Source: Antilocapra americana (lineage: Eukaryota > Chordata > Mammalia > Artiodactyla > Antilocapridae). Taken from it: 64,000 nucleotides of DNA. Within the stretch, counting starts at the first letter, position 1; every line of letters begins with the position of its first letter. Where the stretch lies: assembly GCA_007570785.1 (NCBI GenBank), contig ML664173.1:14727933-14791932 (forward strand), written 5' to 3'. Positions 1-10,812 of the stretch are shown piece by piece. The translations under genes were made by a program, and so were the position numbers. Under the pieces are notes generated by a model. The model did not search any database. It was not told the origin of the DNA and was given only the letters and a program-made list of their open reading frames with translations.

Positions 1-294
1 GTTGAAACCCTAATCCCCAATTCAACGATGTTTGAAGGTGGGCCTCTGGGAACTAATTAGGGTTAGATGAGGTCATGAGGGTGGAGCCCCCATGATGGGA
101 TTAGTGCCCTCATAAAATGAAGAAGAGACATGAGATCTTTGTGCATGCACACACCAAGGAAGGCCATGTGAACCAGCCATGCTAGCATCCAGGTCTCAGA
201 ATTCTAGCCTGCAGCACTGTGAGAAATATATGTTTGTCATTTAAACCACCCTGATTATGAGACTAGTGTACAAGTCTGAACTGACTGAGACAAG
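1..294 (+). mobile_element. MaLR-type LTR (MST/MLT1-like), cut by window edge
   Basis: The stretch follows the known MaLR LTR pattern: a block on a date-like phrase of multiple GAGGTCATGAGGGTGG and GGGATTAGTGCCCTCATAA motifs, then a 3' block with CTGTGAGAAATATATGTTTG and an end near ACTGACTGAGACAA. These are non-autonomous, ancient ERVL-related LTRs without coding capacity. The left end lies outside the window. It sits in the IFT43 intron. Subfamily is not certain. Confidence 0.75.
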
Positions 295-1059
295 TGCCTA
301 GCACATCCCCAAAGAATTTGAGGGCACACTGTTTTTAGTGTGACTTTTCTGCTCTAACCAGACTGATAATATGGTAACTGCTCCCCATCCCCAAAACTTA
401 ATGCCTACACTAATCCTTGAACCAAAACCTTTCCTCATGATCCTCTTTGCCCACCAGAATTCCCCCAGCTTGACCCCCAGCTCCTCTTCAAGGGGCTCCC
501 TGACCACCGTGATTACTCACCTCTAACGTTACATCATTGAGGTTGGGCCACTCCATTAGTTTCTCACTTACGATGTGCTCCAGCCGATTCTGATTTTTGT
601 GCATGAAAATTCCTCATCTCCCCAACTGGAACCCACGTTCTCACAGGGCAGAAAGCCCACTGACACTCTGGACTCCCTGGGGCGCCTGCAAATAGCAGGA
701 GTTCATGTTTCCAGCTTCATGGGGGAAACCCTCAATGCAGCCCAGCAACTGCCTCTCTTATGGCTAGCCGATCCCCTTTCCTTTTTCTGCTTCAAATCTG
801 TCCTACTAGGCTCCAGATGCCAGCTCTCCTTTGTTGAACAAGTTCAACCCTCAAGTCTGCCCTCTCACTTTGAAAAAAAGAATTAAAAAAAAAAAAAGAG
901 GTCAATTCAAAATGAAATACCCCCCAATTCCCTACCTCCCTCAGCCTTTCTTGAAAACTTACAGGCCTGTCCAAACCCCATCTTGTCCTGAAGGAAAAAA
1001 TGTCCCTGCCTCTTCCTGTCCAAGGTCAGTTAGTCTTTCCTGAAAGGTTTTATCCCATC
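295..1059. other. Intronic sequence without recognised gene
   Basis: No exon, RNA gene or clear repeat was recognised. There is an A-rich run near 880-898. By position it is intron 3 of IFT43 on the minus strand. Short reading frames on both strands show no family resemblance. Confidence 0.5.
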
Positions 1060-1740
1060 TCTCAGGATGTTACTCCTTGACACCACCTCCCTTTCATCTG
1101 TAATCACTCTTTGCCAGGTATTACACACATGAGGCTCAACACAGATTCCTCCTTCCAAATACTGTCCCACCTGCGTCTGCTCTTTCTCAGAGGAGGAGCC
1201 TGTACCACTGTTCCCAACCCCTCACTTGCACCTTCCTCTTCCACATGCTGTAACTGACTCTGGCCCCAACACAGATCACTGTAGTCACTTTCTCAAAAGC
1301 CCCTAGTAATCTCCAAACAGCCAAATCCAAGGTTCTGTCCTTGTCTTCTATTTGTACAGATGGCTCAAATTGTAATTGCTTTTTGACCTCTCTCCTAGAC
1401 TCCTACACTGAGGAAATGATCTATATTCTCTGCCACCGGCTCCCAAGTCAAGTCTCTCTTTCTGCCTTCCTCATCTGACGACACCACTACCCAACCAGTC
1501 ACCAAGATCAGGCACCTTGCAATGACCTTAAACTCTGCCCTCTGCCCTGTATCCAACCACTGCTGTTAACTCTTCCTCTATTAACTCTGCACTTCTGTTA
1601 GCTCTTCCTCCAAAATGTCTCCAAGTCTCCTTCCTGTCCATGCTCACACCACTGCCTTGGTTCAGGCTCTTCAGACAGAGCATCGCCTCCCCAAAAGAGC
1701 TGCCAGCCTCCAGAGTTCAGGTCCCACACTGATACAGTAA
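1060..1740 (+). repeat. L2-like ancient LINE relic
   Basis: The pyrimidine-rich text resembles the L2 3' region on the plus strand, with phrases such as CTCACACCACTGCCTTGGTTC and repeated CTCTGCC/CTTCCTC blocks. It is strongly decayed and has no open frame. Assignment rests on pattern recognition alone. Confidence 0.45.
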
Positions 1741-1925
1741 GTGACCAACCAGAACTACTGATCTCATCATTCATGTGTTCAATACATAGTCACTGAGAGC
1801 TTATTATGGACTGGCACTGTTTTAGAGACCTGGGGGTATGTGAACAAATGTATATCTCCTCTCACAGAGCTAACAAGACAGTAGAGAGAAAAAGACAATA
1901 CATGTATGTGTGTTTACACAACTGT

Positions 1926-2131
1926 GGGCTTCCCTGGTGGCCCAAATGGTAATGAATCTGCCTGCAATGCAGGAGATCTGGGTTTTATCCCTGGGTTGGG
2001 AAGATATCCTGGAGAAGGGAAGGGCTACCCACTCCACTTTTGCCTGGAGAACCCCATGGACAGAAGAATCTGGCAGGCTACAGTCCACGGTGGGGAAAAG
2101 ACTCTGAGCAACACACGACTGAGTAACTAAC
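1926..2131 (+). mobile_element. Bov-tA SINE
   Basis: The element opens with a tRNA-like head (GGGCTTCCCTGGTGGC), continues with the A/B-box region and the Bov-A body (GGAGAAGGGAAGGGCTACCC, CCATGGACAGAAGAATC) and ends with a degenerate ACGACTGAGTAACTAAC tail. It is a full-length ruminant SINE, derived from tRNA-Glu plus the 3' end of BovB, and needs LINE machinery to move. Confidence 0.9.
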
Positions 2132-2179
2132 ACATACACACCATAAACATGTGTAGGGACATATGTCAGGTGGTGACTC

Positions 2180-3000
2180 TCACAGCAGGAGGTGGGGAAC
2201 ACAGTGATGAAGGCTGCTACAGACAGTGAGGTCACATGGAGCCTGGGCAGCCGTGGTAAAGACTGTGTGGTTTACTTTTGGGGGGAGATGTCCCTGGAGG
2301 GTTCTGAGCTGTTAAAAGTAAAGTGACCTCACCTATGCTGTGAAGTGGTCATTCTGGCTCCTGCAGTTGAGACTGAAGGAGGCAGAGGTAGGCAGGTAGG
2401 AGGGTCTGGCTCGAGCCAGCGCCAGGAATGATGCTGGTAGTGCTACAAGCGTACAGTGAACATGGTTTGCTGACGGACTGAACCTGAGTGGAGATGGAAG
2501 GGTCCAGCGTGATCCCAAAGTTCAGAGTCTGAGTGAAAGGGAAGGTGGAGCCCATTTATGGAGACCTGAAGGGGCCTGGGGAGATGCAGGCTAGGGCACA
2601 GGTGGAAGGGGTGGAAGGGGCAGAAATTAAGCAGACCAACTTGGATACGTTAGGATTGAGTTACACATTCAAGTAGGAAGGATGAGTGGATGGCTAGATG
2701 CTCAGTGGAAGGATTGGGCTAGAGGTACAAACTCTGTACAAGGGTCATCAGTGTGCAGGTGATGGGAGAACATCCAGGACTGAATGGAAATTATGCCAAG
2801 GGTGAGCGCCGACAGAGAAGAGGAGGCTGGTGGATAAACCCTGGGTACACTGCCATTGAGTGGCCAGGACTGGGTCATGGACCAAGGAAGCCCAGCAAAG
2901 AAATCCCTTGAAAAGCAACACGGGAAATGGAAAAGGGCCTCCCTCCCAGGAGAAACTGATCTGATCTGGAAAAATCTTTAATATATTCATTGAGGACTTA
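2180..3000. repeat. Possible ancient L2-like repeat
   Basis: Segments such as CACATGGAGCCTGGGCAGCCGTGG and AGTGACCTCACCTATGC, followed by purine-rich text, resemble a mammalian-wide ancient interspersed repeat in antisense L2 orientation. The match is weak and the ends are arbitrary. No coding evidence. Confidence 0.35.
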
Positions 3001-3184
3001 ACATGAGATTCCCTTTTTTTGTTCCCTCTAAGAAGCAGATATAGGATTTGTCTCATTTCCATATTTCAAAACAAATTCCAGATAACACAAACACAAGAAT
3101 CCCCTAATAACTTCGCAGCTTCTCACTAGAATTTCTCACTCCTCTTCTTATACTTGGTTAACATGAAAAAGGAGTGTTATGTTC

Positions 3185-4556
3185 AGCAAGGAACAGTGTG
3201 GTACTTAATGATATTCGAATAGAAAGACCACAGAAACAGAATCATGAGTCCAGAAGTAGACTCAGGTACATGAACAGAAGTAGACTATGGAGAGGTGGGA
3301 AAGGATGAATTTTCAAATAAATGATGCTGGGACAAAAGTCATTTAGAGAAAAAAAATAAAACTGGATCCATACCTCATATTATACACCAGAATTAATTTC
3401 ACATGAGATCTAATTTTTTAAATGTAGATTTACATACCAAGGATCTCTATGTCAGTCCCCCAATGCAATTAAAAAAAAAAGGGACTTCATCAAACTTACA
3501 AGCTTTTGCACAGTAAAGGAAACCATAACCAAAATGAAAAGACAACCCACAAATGGAAGAAAATATTTGCAAACAATGTCACCGACATGGGCTTAATTTC
3601 CAAAATATACAAACAGCTCACATAAATTGACAACAACAAAAAAAACAAACAGCCCAATCAAAAGATGGGCAGAAGACCTAAACAGACATTTTTCCAAAGA
3701 AGACAAACAGATGGCCAGTAGGCACATGAAAAGATGCTCAACATTGCTAATTATTAGAGAAATGCAAATCAAAACTACAGGGAGGCCAGATAGTGAGAAT
3801 GGCCATCATTAAAAAGTCTACAAATAATAAGTGTTGGAAAGGGTATGGGGAATAGGGAACTCTCTGACACTGTTGGTGGGAATGCAGAAAGCAATATGGA
3901 GGCTCCTCAAAAAACTAAAAACAGAATCACCACGTGATCCAGCAATCCTACTCCTGGGCATGTACACAGACAAAACTATAATCCAAAAAGATACGCAGCA
4001 GCACTATTCACAATAGCCAAGACATGGAAACAACCTATGTCCATCAGCAGAGGAACGGATAAAGAAGAGGTGGTACTTACATACAATGGAACATTACTCA
4101 GCCATAAAAAGGGTGAAATAATGCCATTTGTAGCAACATGGCTGTAACTAGAGATGATCATACAAAGTGAAGGAGAAAAACAGAGACAAATATCATATGG
4201 TATCACTTACATGCAGAATCTAAAATACGACTCAAATGAACCTATCTACGAAATGGGAACAGAATCAGGGACATAAAAACTAGACTGGTGGTTGCCAAGG
4301 GGGTGGGGGGTGGGAGAGGGGTGCAGTGGGAGCTTGGGATTATCAGACTGGTATACACAAAGGATAAACAACAAGGTCCTACTGTACAGCACAGGGAACT
4401 AGATTCAATATCCTGGGATAAATTACAACGGAAAAGAATATGAAAAGGAAGTGTATATACATGCAAAACTGAGTGACTCTGCTGTACAGCAGTAACTAAC
4501 ACAGCACTGTAAATCAACTATACTTCAATCAAAAATAAATAAATAAAATTTAGGTT
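3185..4556 (+). mobile_element. 5'-truncated L1, 3' end with A-rich tail
   Basis: Text matches the L1 ORF2 C-terminal region and 3' UTR on the plus strand: AGACATTTTTCCAAAGAAGAC, GATGCTCAACATTGCTAATT and AGAGAAATGCAAATCAAAAC, then a 3' UTR that ends in an A-rich AAAATAAATAAATAAAATTT tail. Stops and frameshifts break ORF2. It lies directly before a second L1 3' end in the same orientation. Confidence 0.88.
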
Positions 4557-4599
4557 TATAATGTGGTCATGTTCCAAGAAAACATGATCTGTAAAAACC

Positions 4600-5999
4600 G
4601 GTGGCTGTGCACTTATGGTCAACTGACCTATGGCAAGGGGTGCACGAATATACGATGGAGAAAAGCCAATTTCTTCAACAAGTGGTGATGGGAAAACTCG
4701 ACAGCTACATGTGAAAGAATGAAATTACAACATTCTCTAATACCATATACAAAAATAAAGTCAAAATGGGTTAAAGACAGGAATGTAAGACCGGATACTA
4801 TAAAACTCACTGAGGAAACATAGGCAGAACACTCTGACACAAACTGCGGCAATATTTTTTTTTTTTGGATCTCCTAAAGCAAAGGAAATAAAAGCAAAAA
4901 TAAACAAAATGGGACCTAATTAAACTTAAAAGTTCCTGCACAGAAAAGGAGATCATAAACAAAATGAAAAGACAACATACTGAATGGGAGGAAATATTTG
5001 CAAATGATAGGACTTATTTGTTATTTGCAAATGACAAATAAGCAGTTAATATACAACACATATAAACAGCTCATATAACTCAACAGCAAAAAGAAAAAAA
5101 CTCAATTAAAACATGGGTGGAGGAACTGAACAGATATTTTTTCAAAGAGGAAATGCAGATGGTCAACAGGCACATCAAAAGATGCTAAATATCACTAATC
5201 ATCAGGGAAATGCAAATCAAAACCACAATGAGATACCACCTTATACCCGTCAGAATGGTTATAAAAAAAAAAAAAAAAAAAGGGGACATAAACAACAAAT
5301 GCTAGTAAGGATGTGGAGAAAAGGAAACCCTTAGACACTGTTGGTGGGAATATAAATTGGTGAAGGCACTGTGGGAAACTGGGGAGGTCTCTAAAAAAAC
5401 CTAAAAATGGAACTACCATATGACCCAGCAACTATACTCCTAAGTATATACTCAAAAAACAAAAACACCAATTTGAAAAGATACATGTACCCCAATGTTC
5501 AAAGCAGCATTATTTAGAATTGCCAAAATATAAAAGCAACCTAAATGTCCATCAACAAAGTGAATGGAGTAAGAAGAAATGGTGTACACACATATACACT
5601 CTCACACACACACACACACACACAAACACACAGATATACAGAATGGAATACTACTCAGTCACAAAAAGAACAAAGTTTTGTCATTTGAAGCAACATAGAT
5701 GGACTTGTAGGACGTTATACTAAGTGAACTAAGTCAGGCAGAGAAAGACAAATACTGTATGATTTCACTTACATGTGGACTCTAAAAAAATACAACAAAC
5801 TAGTGAATATAACAAAAAAGAAACAGACTCACAGTTACCTGTGGGGAATGGTGGTGAGGAAGGGCAACATAGGGTAGGGGAGTGGGAGGTAAAACTGTTG
5901 GGTGTAAGACAGGTTCAAGGATGTATTACACAACACAGGGGCACACAAGCAATATTCTATAATAATTATAATGGAACGAAACCTTTAAACATTGCATAA
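4600..5999 (+). mobile_element. Second 5'-truncated L1 3' end
   Basis: A separate L1 copy covers the same ORF2 region as its left neighbour (GGAGAAAAGCCAATTTCTTC, ATGGGTGGAGGAACTGAACA) and has a different 3' UTR (GACTCACAGTTACCTGTGGG). Two tandem L1 3' ends in the same orientation indicate two insertions of different age or subfamily. ORF2 is broken. Confidence 0.85.
5603..5631. repeat. (CA)n microsatellite
   Basis: About eleven pure CA units followed by an imperfect AAACACACAG end lie within the L1 copy at 4600-5999, at a point where L1 text is otherwise ACACAATGGAATA. It is likely an expansion inside the old L1. Confidence 0.9.
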
Positions 6000-6289
6000 A
6001 AAGCAGAGGACTGGCCTGTGGGCCACAGTTTGCTAAGTCTTAGTATATACAAACAAAAAGAATACATTAAAAACTTTATATATACACTTTTTTTTTTTTG
6101 CAAAAAAGAGTATAGGAAGGATAAACCAGAAATTAATAAAGACGTTACCCATAGGAGATGGACAGATATGAGGTGGAAGGAATAAGGATGGGAGTAGGAT
6201 ATCTCGAGTATATTTTTCTATACCATTTTGAGACAATAAAAAGTATACAGTATCATCTGTTCTTGCCAAAAACCTTCAATTTGAATCTA

Positions 6290-6855
6290 ATCATGAGGAA
6301 TCAATCAGCAAAATCCAGAGTGTGAGACATTCTACAACTGACCTGGATTCCTCAAAAAAGTCAATACATTGGGTGAAGGTGTGGTAGCGGGGAAAGGGAG
6401 CTGGAAATATTTTAGAGAGTAAAACGATCCTAAAAAGAGTTAGAACTACCAACACAATATATGAACTCTGATTGGATCCTGGGACTACAAAAGACATTTT
6501 GGGGACAACTGGGGAAATTCAGACTATATTTTAAATATTATTAAATCATTATGAAATTTTTTAGATGTGACAATTACACAGTGATTATTTGGAGACTGTC
6601 CTTAATAGAGATTCATGCTAGAGTATTCAGAGATTAAATATCATGATGACTGCATCTTGTTTTCCAATGCTTTGGGAGAGAAGAAAGCATATGTGTGGTG
6701 TGTGTGTGTCTATGTTTAGAGGTGGGGAGAGGAACAGAGGAGGAAGAGGGGAACACTGGAAAAAAATATTTTTGATAATGCTATTTTCAAGGCAACAATT
6801 GCTGAAGGAAATTCAGAACAAAAGTAATACCTATTCTTTGAGAAAAGGAAATTCC
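6290..6855 (+). mobile_element. Old L1M-type 3' region
   Basis: Phrases such as GGGACAACTGGGGAAATTCAG, GGAGACTGTCCTTAATAGAG and ATATCATGATGACTGCATC follow an old L1M 3' UTR on the plus strand. The same text recurs at 24065-24485. No open frame. Confidence 0.6.
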
Positions 6856-6860
6856 TCTCC

Positions 6861-6986
6861 TGCTGCTGCTGCTGCTTAGTCACTTCAGTCGTGTCCGACC
6901 CTGTGCGACCCCATAGACGGCAGCCCACCAGGTTCCTCCGTTCATAGGATTCTCCGAGCAAGAGTACAGGAGTGGGGTGCCATTTA
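6861..6986 (-). mobile_element. Bov-A SINE unit
   Basis: A TGCTGCTGCTGCTTAGTCAC start, then GTCGTGTCCGACCCTGTGCG and the Bov-A core as far as GTGGGGTGCCATTT. This is a single Bov-A unit in minus orientation, without a tRNA head. The (GCT)n start is typical of these elements. Confidence 0.88.
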
Positions 6987-7139
6987 TCTTTAGTTAAACT
7001 AAACTTTATTGTTGGCCAAGTGCAGTAAATATATATACATATATACATGTGTATTGGTTTACCATTCATCTAAGACTTAGTACAAGGGAACTGAAGACCA
7101 AAATAATTTGTAATCCAGCAGTAACTAACAGGCAACTCC

Positions 7140-7832
7140 AATCTGTTTAGAAAAGTGACTTAAAGAAGAACACCGAATGTCAAAATATAGATGAACTTTT
7201 AAAACACTATGCCAAGTGAAAGAAGCCACTGATAAAGGACCACATAATACAGTAAGTCCCCAACATATGAACCTTTAAGTTGCAGACTTTCCATGATGCA
7301 AACACGTGCACCAGTCCCTGTATGCCAGCTGCTGAACTGTACTACGGTACTTTTCAAGGTATTATACTGTAAGATTCAAAACGTTCTATTTTTGTGTTTG
7401 TTTTTTTATGTACGCATTATTTGTGTGAAAAGTGTTCTAAGCCTATTACAGTACAGCACTATATAGCCGACTGTTGTTAGTTGGGTACCTAGGCTAACTC
7501 TGCTGGACTTCTGAATGAGCTCTCAGAATGGAACTTGTCCAAATGCATGAGTCGTACGATATATGTTTCCATTTATACAAAATGTCCAGAATAGGCAAAT
7601 CACAGAGTCAGAAAACCGGTTGGTCGCTGTCTGGGGCAGGGGAGCGTGGGGGAAAAGGGCAGTGTTTGCTAACGGGTATGGGGGTAAGAAGGGGTGGCAA
7701 AACAATGGTCTAAAAGTGATTGTGGTGATGATACTACAACTCCAGATATACTAAGAATGACTGAACTGTACACTGTCAATGGGTGAACTGTCAGGTATAT
7801 GAATTACATCTCAACAGAGCTGTTACAAAAAA
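7140..7832 (+). mobile_element. L1M 3' end split by a Tigger element
   Basis: L1M-type 3' text occurs at 7140-7247 (CCAAGTGAAAGAAGCCACTG) and continues at 7547-7832 (TTCCATTTATACAAAATGTC, TGTACACTGTCAATGGGTGA, CATCTCAACAGAGCTGTTAC). The two halves join into one continuous L1 3' end if the middle is removed. Confidence 0.65.
7248..7546 (-). mobile_element. Tigger/pogo-type DNA transposon relic
   Basis: The left edge TACAGTAAGTCCCCAACAT and internal GTACAGCACTATATAGCC and GGGTACCTAGGCTAACTC match a short internally deleted Tigger family in reverse orientation. It splits the L1M copy around it, so it inserted later. It has no transposase frame. Confidence 0.65.
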
Positions 7833-7899
7833 CAGAAGAACACCACAGAAGCACAGTGTCCCCCGTTCCACCCCCCAACCCTGAGCTGCTGGGACTCAC

Positions 7900-7964
7900 T
7901 TGGAAGCCTTCACGGACTCGTCTGCCCAGCCTCCATGGCGGCGGGGTGGCTTGGGAGGCGGAAC
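7900..7964 (-). CDS. IFT43: IFT43 exon 3 (internal, 65 nt)
   Basis: On the minus strand a pyrimidine tract and CTCCCTTGCAG acceptor precede the exon, and a GTGAGTCCC donor follows it. The exon reads VPPPKPPRRHGGWADESVKAS plus two bases of the next codon, so it ends in phase 2. It joins in frame to exon 2, which ends on a complete GAG codon. The GGWA..SVKASK stretch is recognisable from mammalian IFT43, in the low-complexity N-terminal half; the proline-rich start varies between the copies I remember. The protein is a peripheral subunit of the IFT-A complex, which drives retrograde transport in cilia. The exon lies 46 kb from exon 2 and is flanked by L1M remnants on both sides. Exons 4 onward were not found in positions 1-7890 and are expected beyond the left edge. 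Confidence 0.82.
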
Positions 7965-8089
7965 CTGCAAGGGAGAGGAGCCGACGAGACAGTCACTCAG
8001 CATCAGCGTTCCAGCAAACTGGGGTCGAGGTTAAGGTCACCTAAACCGACCGTCAACCTACCAAAAGCTTCTGAATAAAAACACAATAC

Positions 8090-8835
8090 CATGAAAATGG
8101 GTGCTTTCATACTTTTCATACCCTTCATACCAGGAGGGCAGTCTGGCATTGTCAACTGAAAGCCCTAGAAATGCTCACACTTTCTGAGCCAACAATTCTA
8201 ACCCCAGGAATTTATCCCAAGGAAATAATCAGAGAAAAATGTAATGCCATTTTTTAATATAGTGAATAACTAGAAACAATCAAGTGGGTTAGTCGCTCAG
8301 TTGTGTCCGACTCTGTGACCCCATGGACTGTAGCCCACCAGGTACCTCTGTCCACGAGATTCTCCAGGCAAGAATACTGGAGTGGGTTGCTATTTCCTTC
8401 TCCAAGGGATCTTCCCAACCCAGGGATCAAACTTGGGTCTCCTGCATTGTGGGCAGATTCTTTACCATCTGAGCCACCAGGGAAGCCCTCAGAAACAATC
8501 AAAATGAACATCAATAAGGAGTTAAGTAAATCATGAAATACACATGTGGCGATACTATACAATAATGAGAAACTGTTAAAAAAATACTTAATGAGTTAAT
8601 AATATAAATGTTTGTTACATGATATAAATGTTAACTTTTTAAAACATACTGCAAAACAGTAGGTATGTGCTTCTGACTTTGTGAAAGAAAATCACATACA
8701 TAATATCAAATATGATTGAGAGGGAATCCAGTGATAGAATTAAGGCAATTTTTCTTTTTTCTTCTTTATGTGTACATTTTCTAATTCTTTTGTTTGTTTG
8801 TTTGTTTTACTAGTCAACTTATACCACTTTTATAA
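8090..8835 (+). mobile_element. L1M ORF2 3' relic with SINE insertion
   Basis: CCCTAGAAATGCTCACAC, ACCCCAGGAATTTATCCC and AAGGAAATAATCAGAG match old L1 ORF2 text on the plus strand. It continues after the SINE with TCATGAAATACACATGTGGC and an AAACATACTGCAAAACAGT region. Decayed and noncoding. Confidence 0.65.
8284..8490 (-). mobile_element. Bov-tA SINE with 12-bp target duplication
   Basis: A complete minus-strand Bov-tA, from TTAGTCGCTCAGTTGTGTCC to the tRNA-like end GAGCCACCAGGGAAGCCCT. The direct repeat AGAAACAATCAA at 8272-8283 and 8491-8502 is the target-site duplication, so both ends are exact. It interrupts the L1M relic. Confidence 0.95.
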
Positions 8836-9312
8836 ACAGAAAAGAGACAGGCTTGCTTCAAAGATACAAACTCAATTGGTGGGTTAAAAATCTACCTAAG
8901 TTATTTGGGCAGGAAGCCTTCACTTGCAATAGATACATCCAGAAACCCAAGTTCAGGAATTCTTGTCTAACTACTTCAGCTAAAAATACCAAGGTGGAAA
9001 TTGACCGATCTACTGAAATACTCACATTGGACAAAAGAGCAAAAGCCTTTCCTATTTTGAATTACCCAGGACTCATCTAGGACTGCTGAGTTACCAGCTT
9101 TCCAAGAACCTCACATAGTCATAACTATTGTTCTCAGTTTGAGGCGATTCTTAGATAAGTGGACTAAAATAGTGGTTGACAAACTTCTTCTAAAAGAGCT
9201 AGGTAGGAGATATTTTTGATTTTGTGGGTTGCAAAAGCTCTGTGGCAACTACTCAATTCTGATACTGCAGGGCAATAAACAGCCACAGTCAGGAATTAAA
9301 CACCTGGGTGTA

Positions 9313-9656
9313 CTGTATGTGAGACAGCAAGAGAGACACAGATGTATAGAACAGTCTTTTGGACTCTATGGGAGAGGGCAAGGGTGGGATGATACGGGAG
9401 AATGGCATTGAAACATGTAAATTATCATATGTGAAATCAATCGCCAGCCCAAGTTTGATGCTTGATACAGGGTGCTCAGGGCTGGTGCACGGGGATGACC
9501 CAGAGAGATGGAATCTCAAGGGAGGTGGGAGGGGGGTTCTGGAAGGGGAACACATGTATACCCATGGCGGATTCATGTAATGTATGGCAAAACCAACACG
9601 ATAATGCAAAGAAAAAAAATTATATTAAAAAAAAACTCATGAAAAAAATAAACAAA
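9313..9656 (+). mobile_element. Young 5'-truncated L1 3' end
   Basis: A ruminant L1 3' UTR only (GTGAGACAGCAAGAGAGAC ... TGGCAAAACCAACACGATAA) ends in an A-rich tail. A perfect 16-bp direct repeat, TAAACACCTGGGTGTA, at 9297-9312 and 9657-9672 is the target-site duplication, which fixes both ends. The perfect duplication suggests a fairly recent insertion. Confidence 0.95.
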
Positions 9657-9705
9657 TAAACACCTGGGTGTAATGTGTTCCAATAAAACTTTATAAAAAC
9701 AAGCA

Positions 9706-9834
9706 TGAGTATGTGCTCAGTCACTCAGTCGTGTCCGACCCTTTGAGACCCCATGGACTGTAGCCTGCCAGGCTCCTCTGTCCATGGGATTTTCCCAGCA
9801 AGAACACTGGAGTGGGTTGCCATTTCCTTCTCTA
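9706..9834 (-). mobile_element. Bov-A SINE unit
   Basis: TGCTCAGTCACTCAGTCGTG through GTGGGTTGCCATTTCCTTC matches one Bov-A unit in minus orientation. AAACAAGCA on the left (9697-9705) and AAACAAGCA on the right (9836-9844) look like the target-site duplication. Confidence 0.88.
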
Positions 9835-10812
9835 GAAACAAGCAGTGGGTCAAATTTTGCAGGAAGTATGTGGCCTGCAGTCTCTGGGGCTAAAATCACT
9901 GCAATATCCTCTCAATTTGTTGCTTAACTTGCAGCTTTAAAAAAAATAATAATTAATTTTAATTAGAGGCTAATTACAATATTGTGGTGGTTTTTGCCAT
10001 ACTTCAACACGAATCAGCCATGGGTGTACATGTGTTCCCCGCATCCTGAACCCCCTCCCACCTCCCTCCCCATCCCATCCCTCTGGGTTGTCCCAGAGTA
10101 CCAACTTTGAGTGTCCTGCTTCATGTGTCAAACTTGCACTGGTTATCTGTTTTACCTATGGTAAAATACATGTTTCAATGCTATTATCTCATATCATGCC
10201 ACCCTCACCTTCTCCCACATAGTCCAAAAGTCTGGTCTTTACATCTGAGTCTCTTTTGCTGTCTTGCATATAGGGTCATTGTTACTGTCTTTCTAAATTC
10301 CATATATATACCTTAATATACTGTATTGGTGTTTCTCTTTCTGACTTACTTCAGTTTATAGAATAGGCTCCAGTTTTGTCCACCTCATTAGACCTGACTC
10401 AAATGTGTTCTTTTTTATAGCTGAGTAATATTCCATTGTGTATATGTACCACAGCTTTCTTATCCATTTATCTGCCGATGGACATCTAGGTTGCTTCCAT
10501 GTTCTAGCTATTGTAAACAGTGCTGCAATGAATATTGGGGTACATGGGTCTCTTTCAATTCTGGTTTCCTTGGTCTGTATGCCCAGCAGTGGGATTGCTG
10601 GGTCATATGGCAGTTCTGTTTCCAGTTTTTCTACACTGTTCTCCATAGTGGCTGTACTAGTTTGCATTCCTGCCACCAGTGTAAGAGGGTTCCCTTTTCT
10701 CCACACCCTCTCCAGCATTTATTGTTTGTAGACTTTTTGATGGCAGCTATTCTAATTGGCGTGAGATGGTATCTCACTGTGGTTTTGATTTGCATTTCTC
10801 TGATAATGAGTG

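Larger units (their letters stand above)
9190..9900 (+). mobile_element. hAT-type MER element, twice interrupted
   Basis: The pieces TGTGGCAACTACTCAATTCTG (9240-9262), TGTTCCAATAAAACTTTATAA (9678-9698) and GTGGGTCAAATTTTGCAGGA (9845-9865) form one well-known short mammalian hAT/MER element on the plus strand. It is broken by a young L1 (9313-9656) and by a Bov-A (9706-9834). The exact MER number is not asserted. Confidence 0.6.

Noticed and set aside
1..7890. Search for IFT43 exon 4
   Set aside because: No acceptor-exon-donor unit with the expected KASEE/IED coding text was found; exon 4 is probably beyond the left edge.
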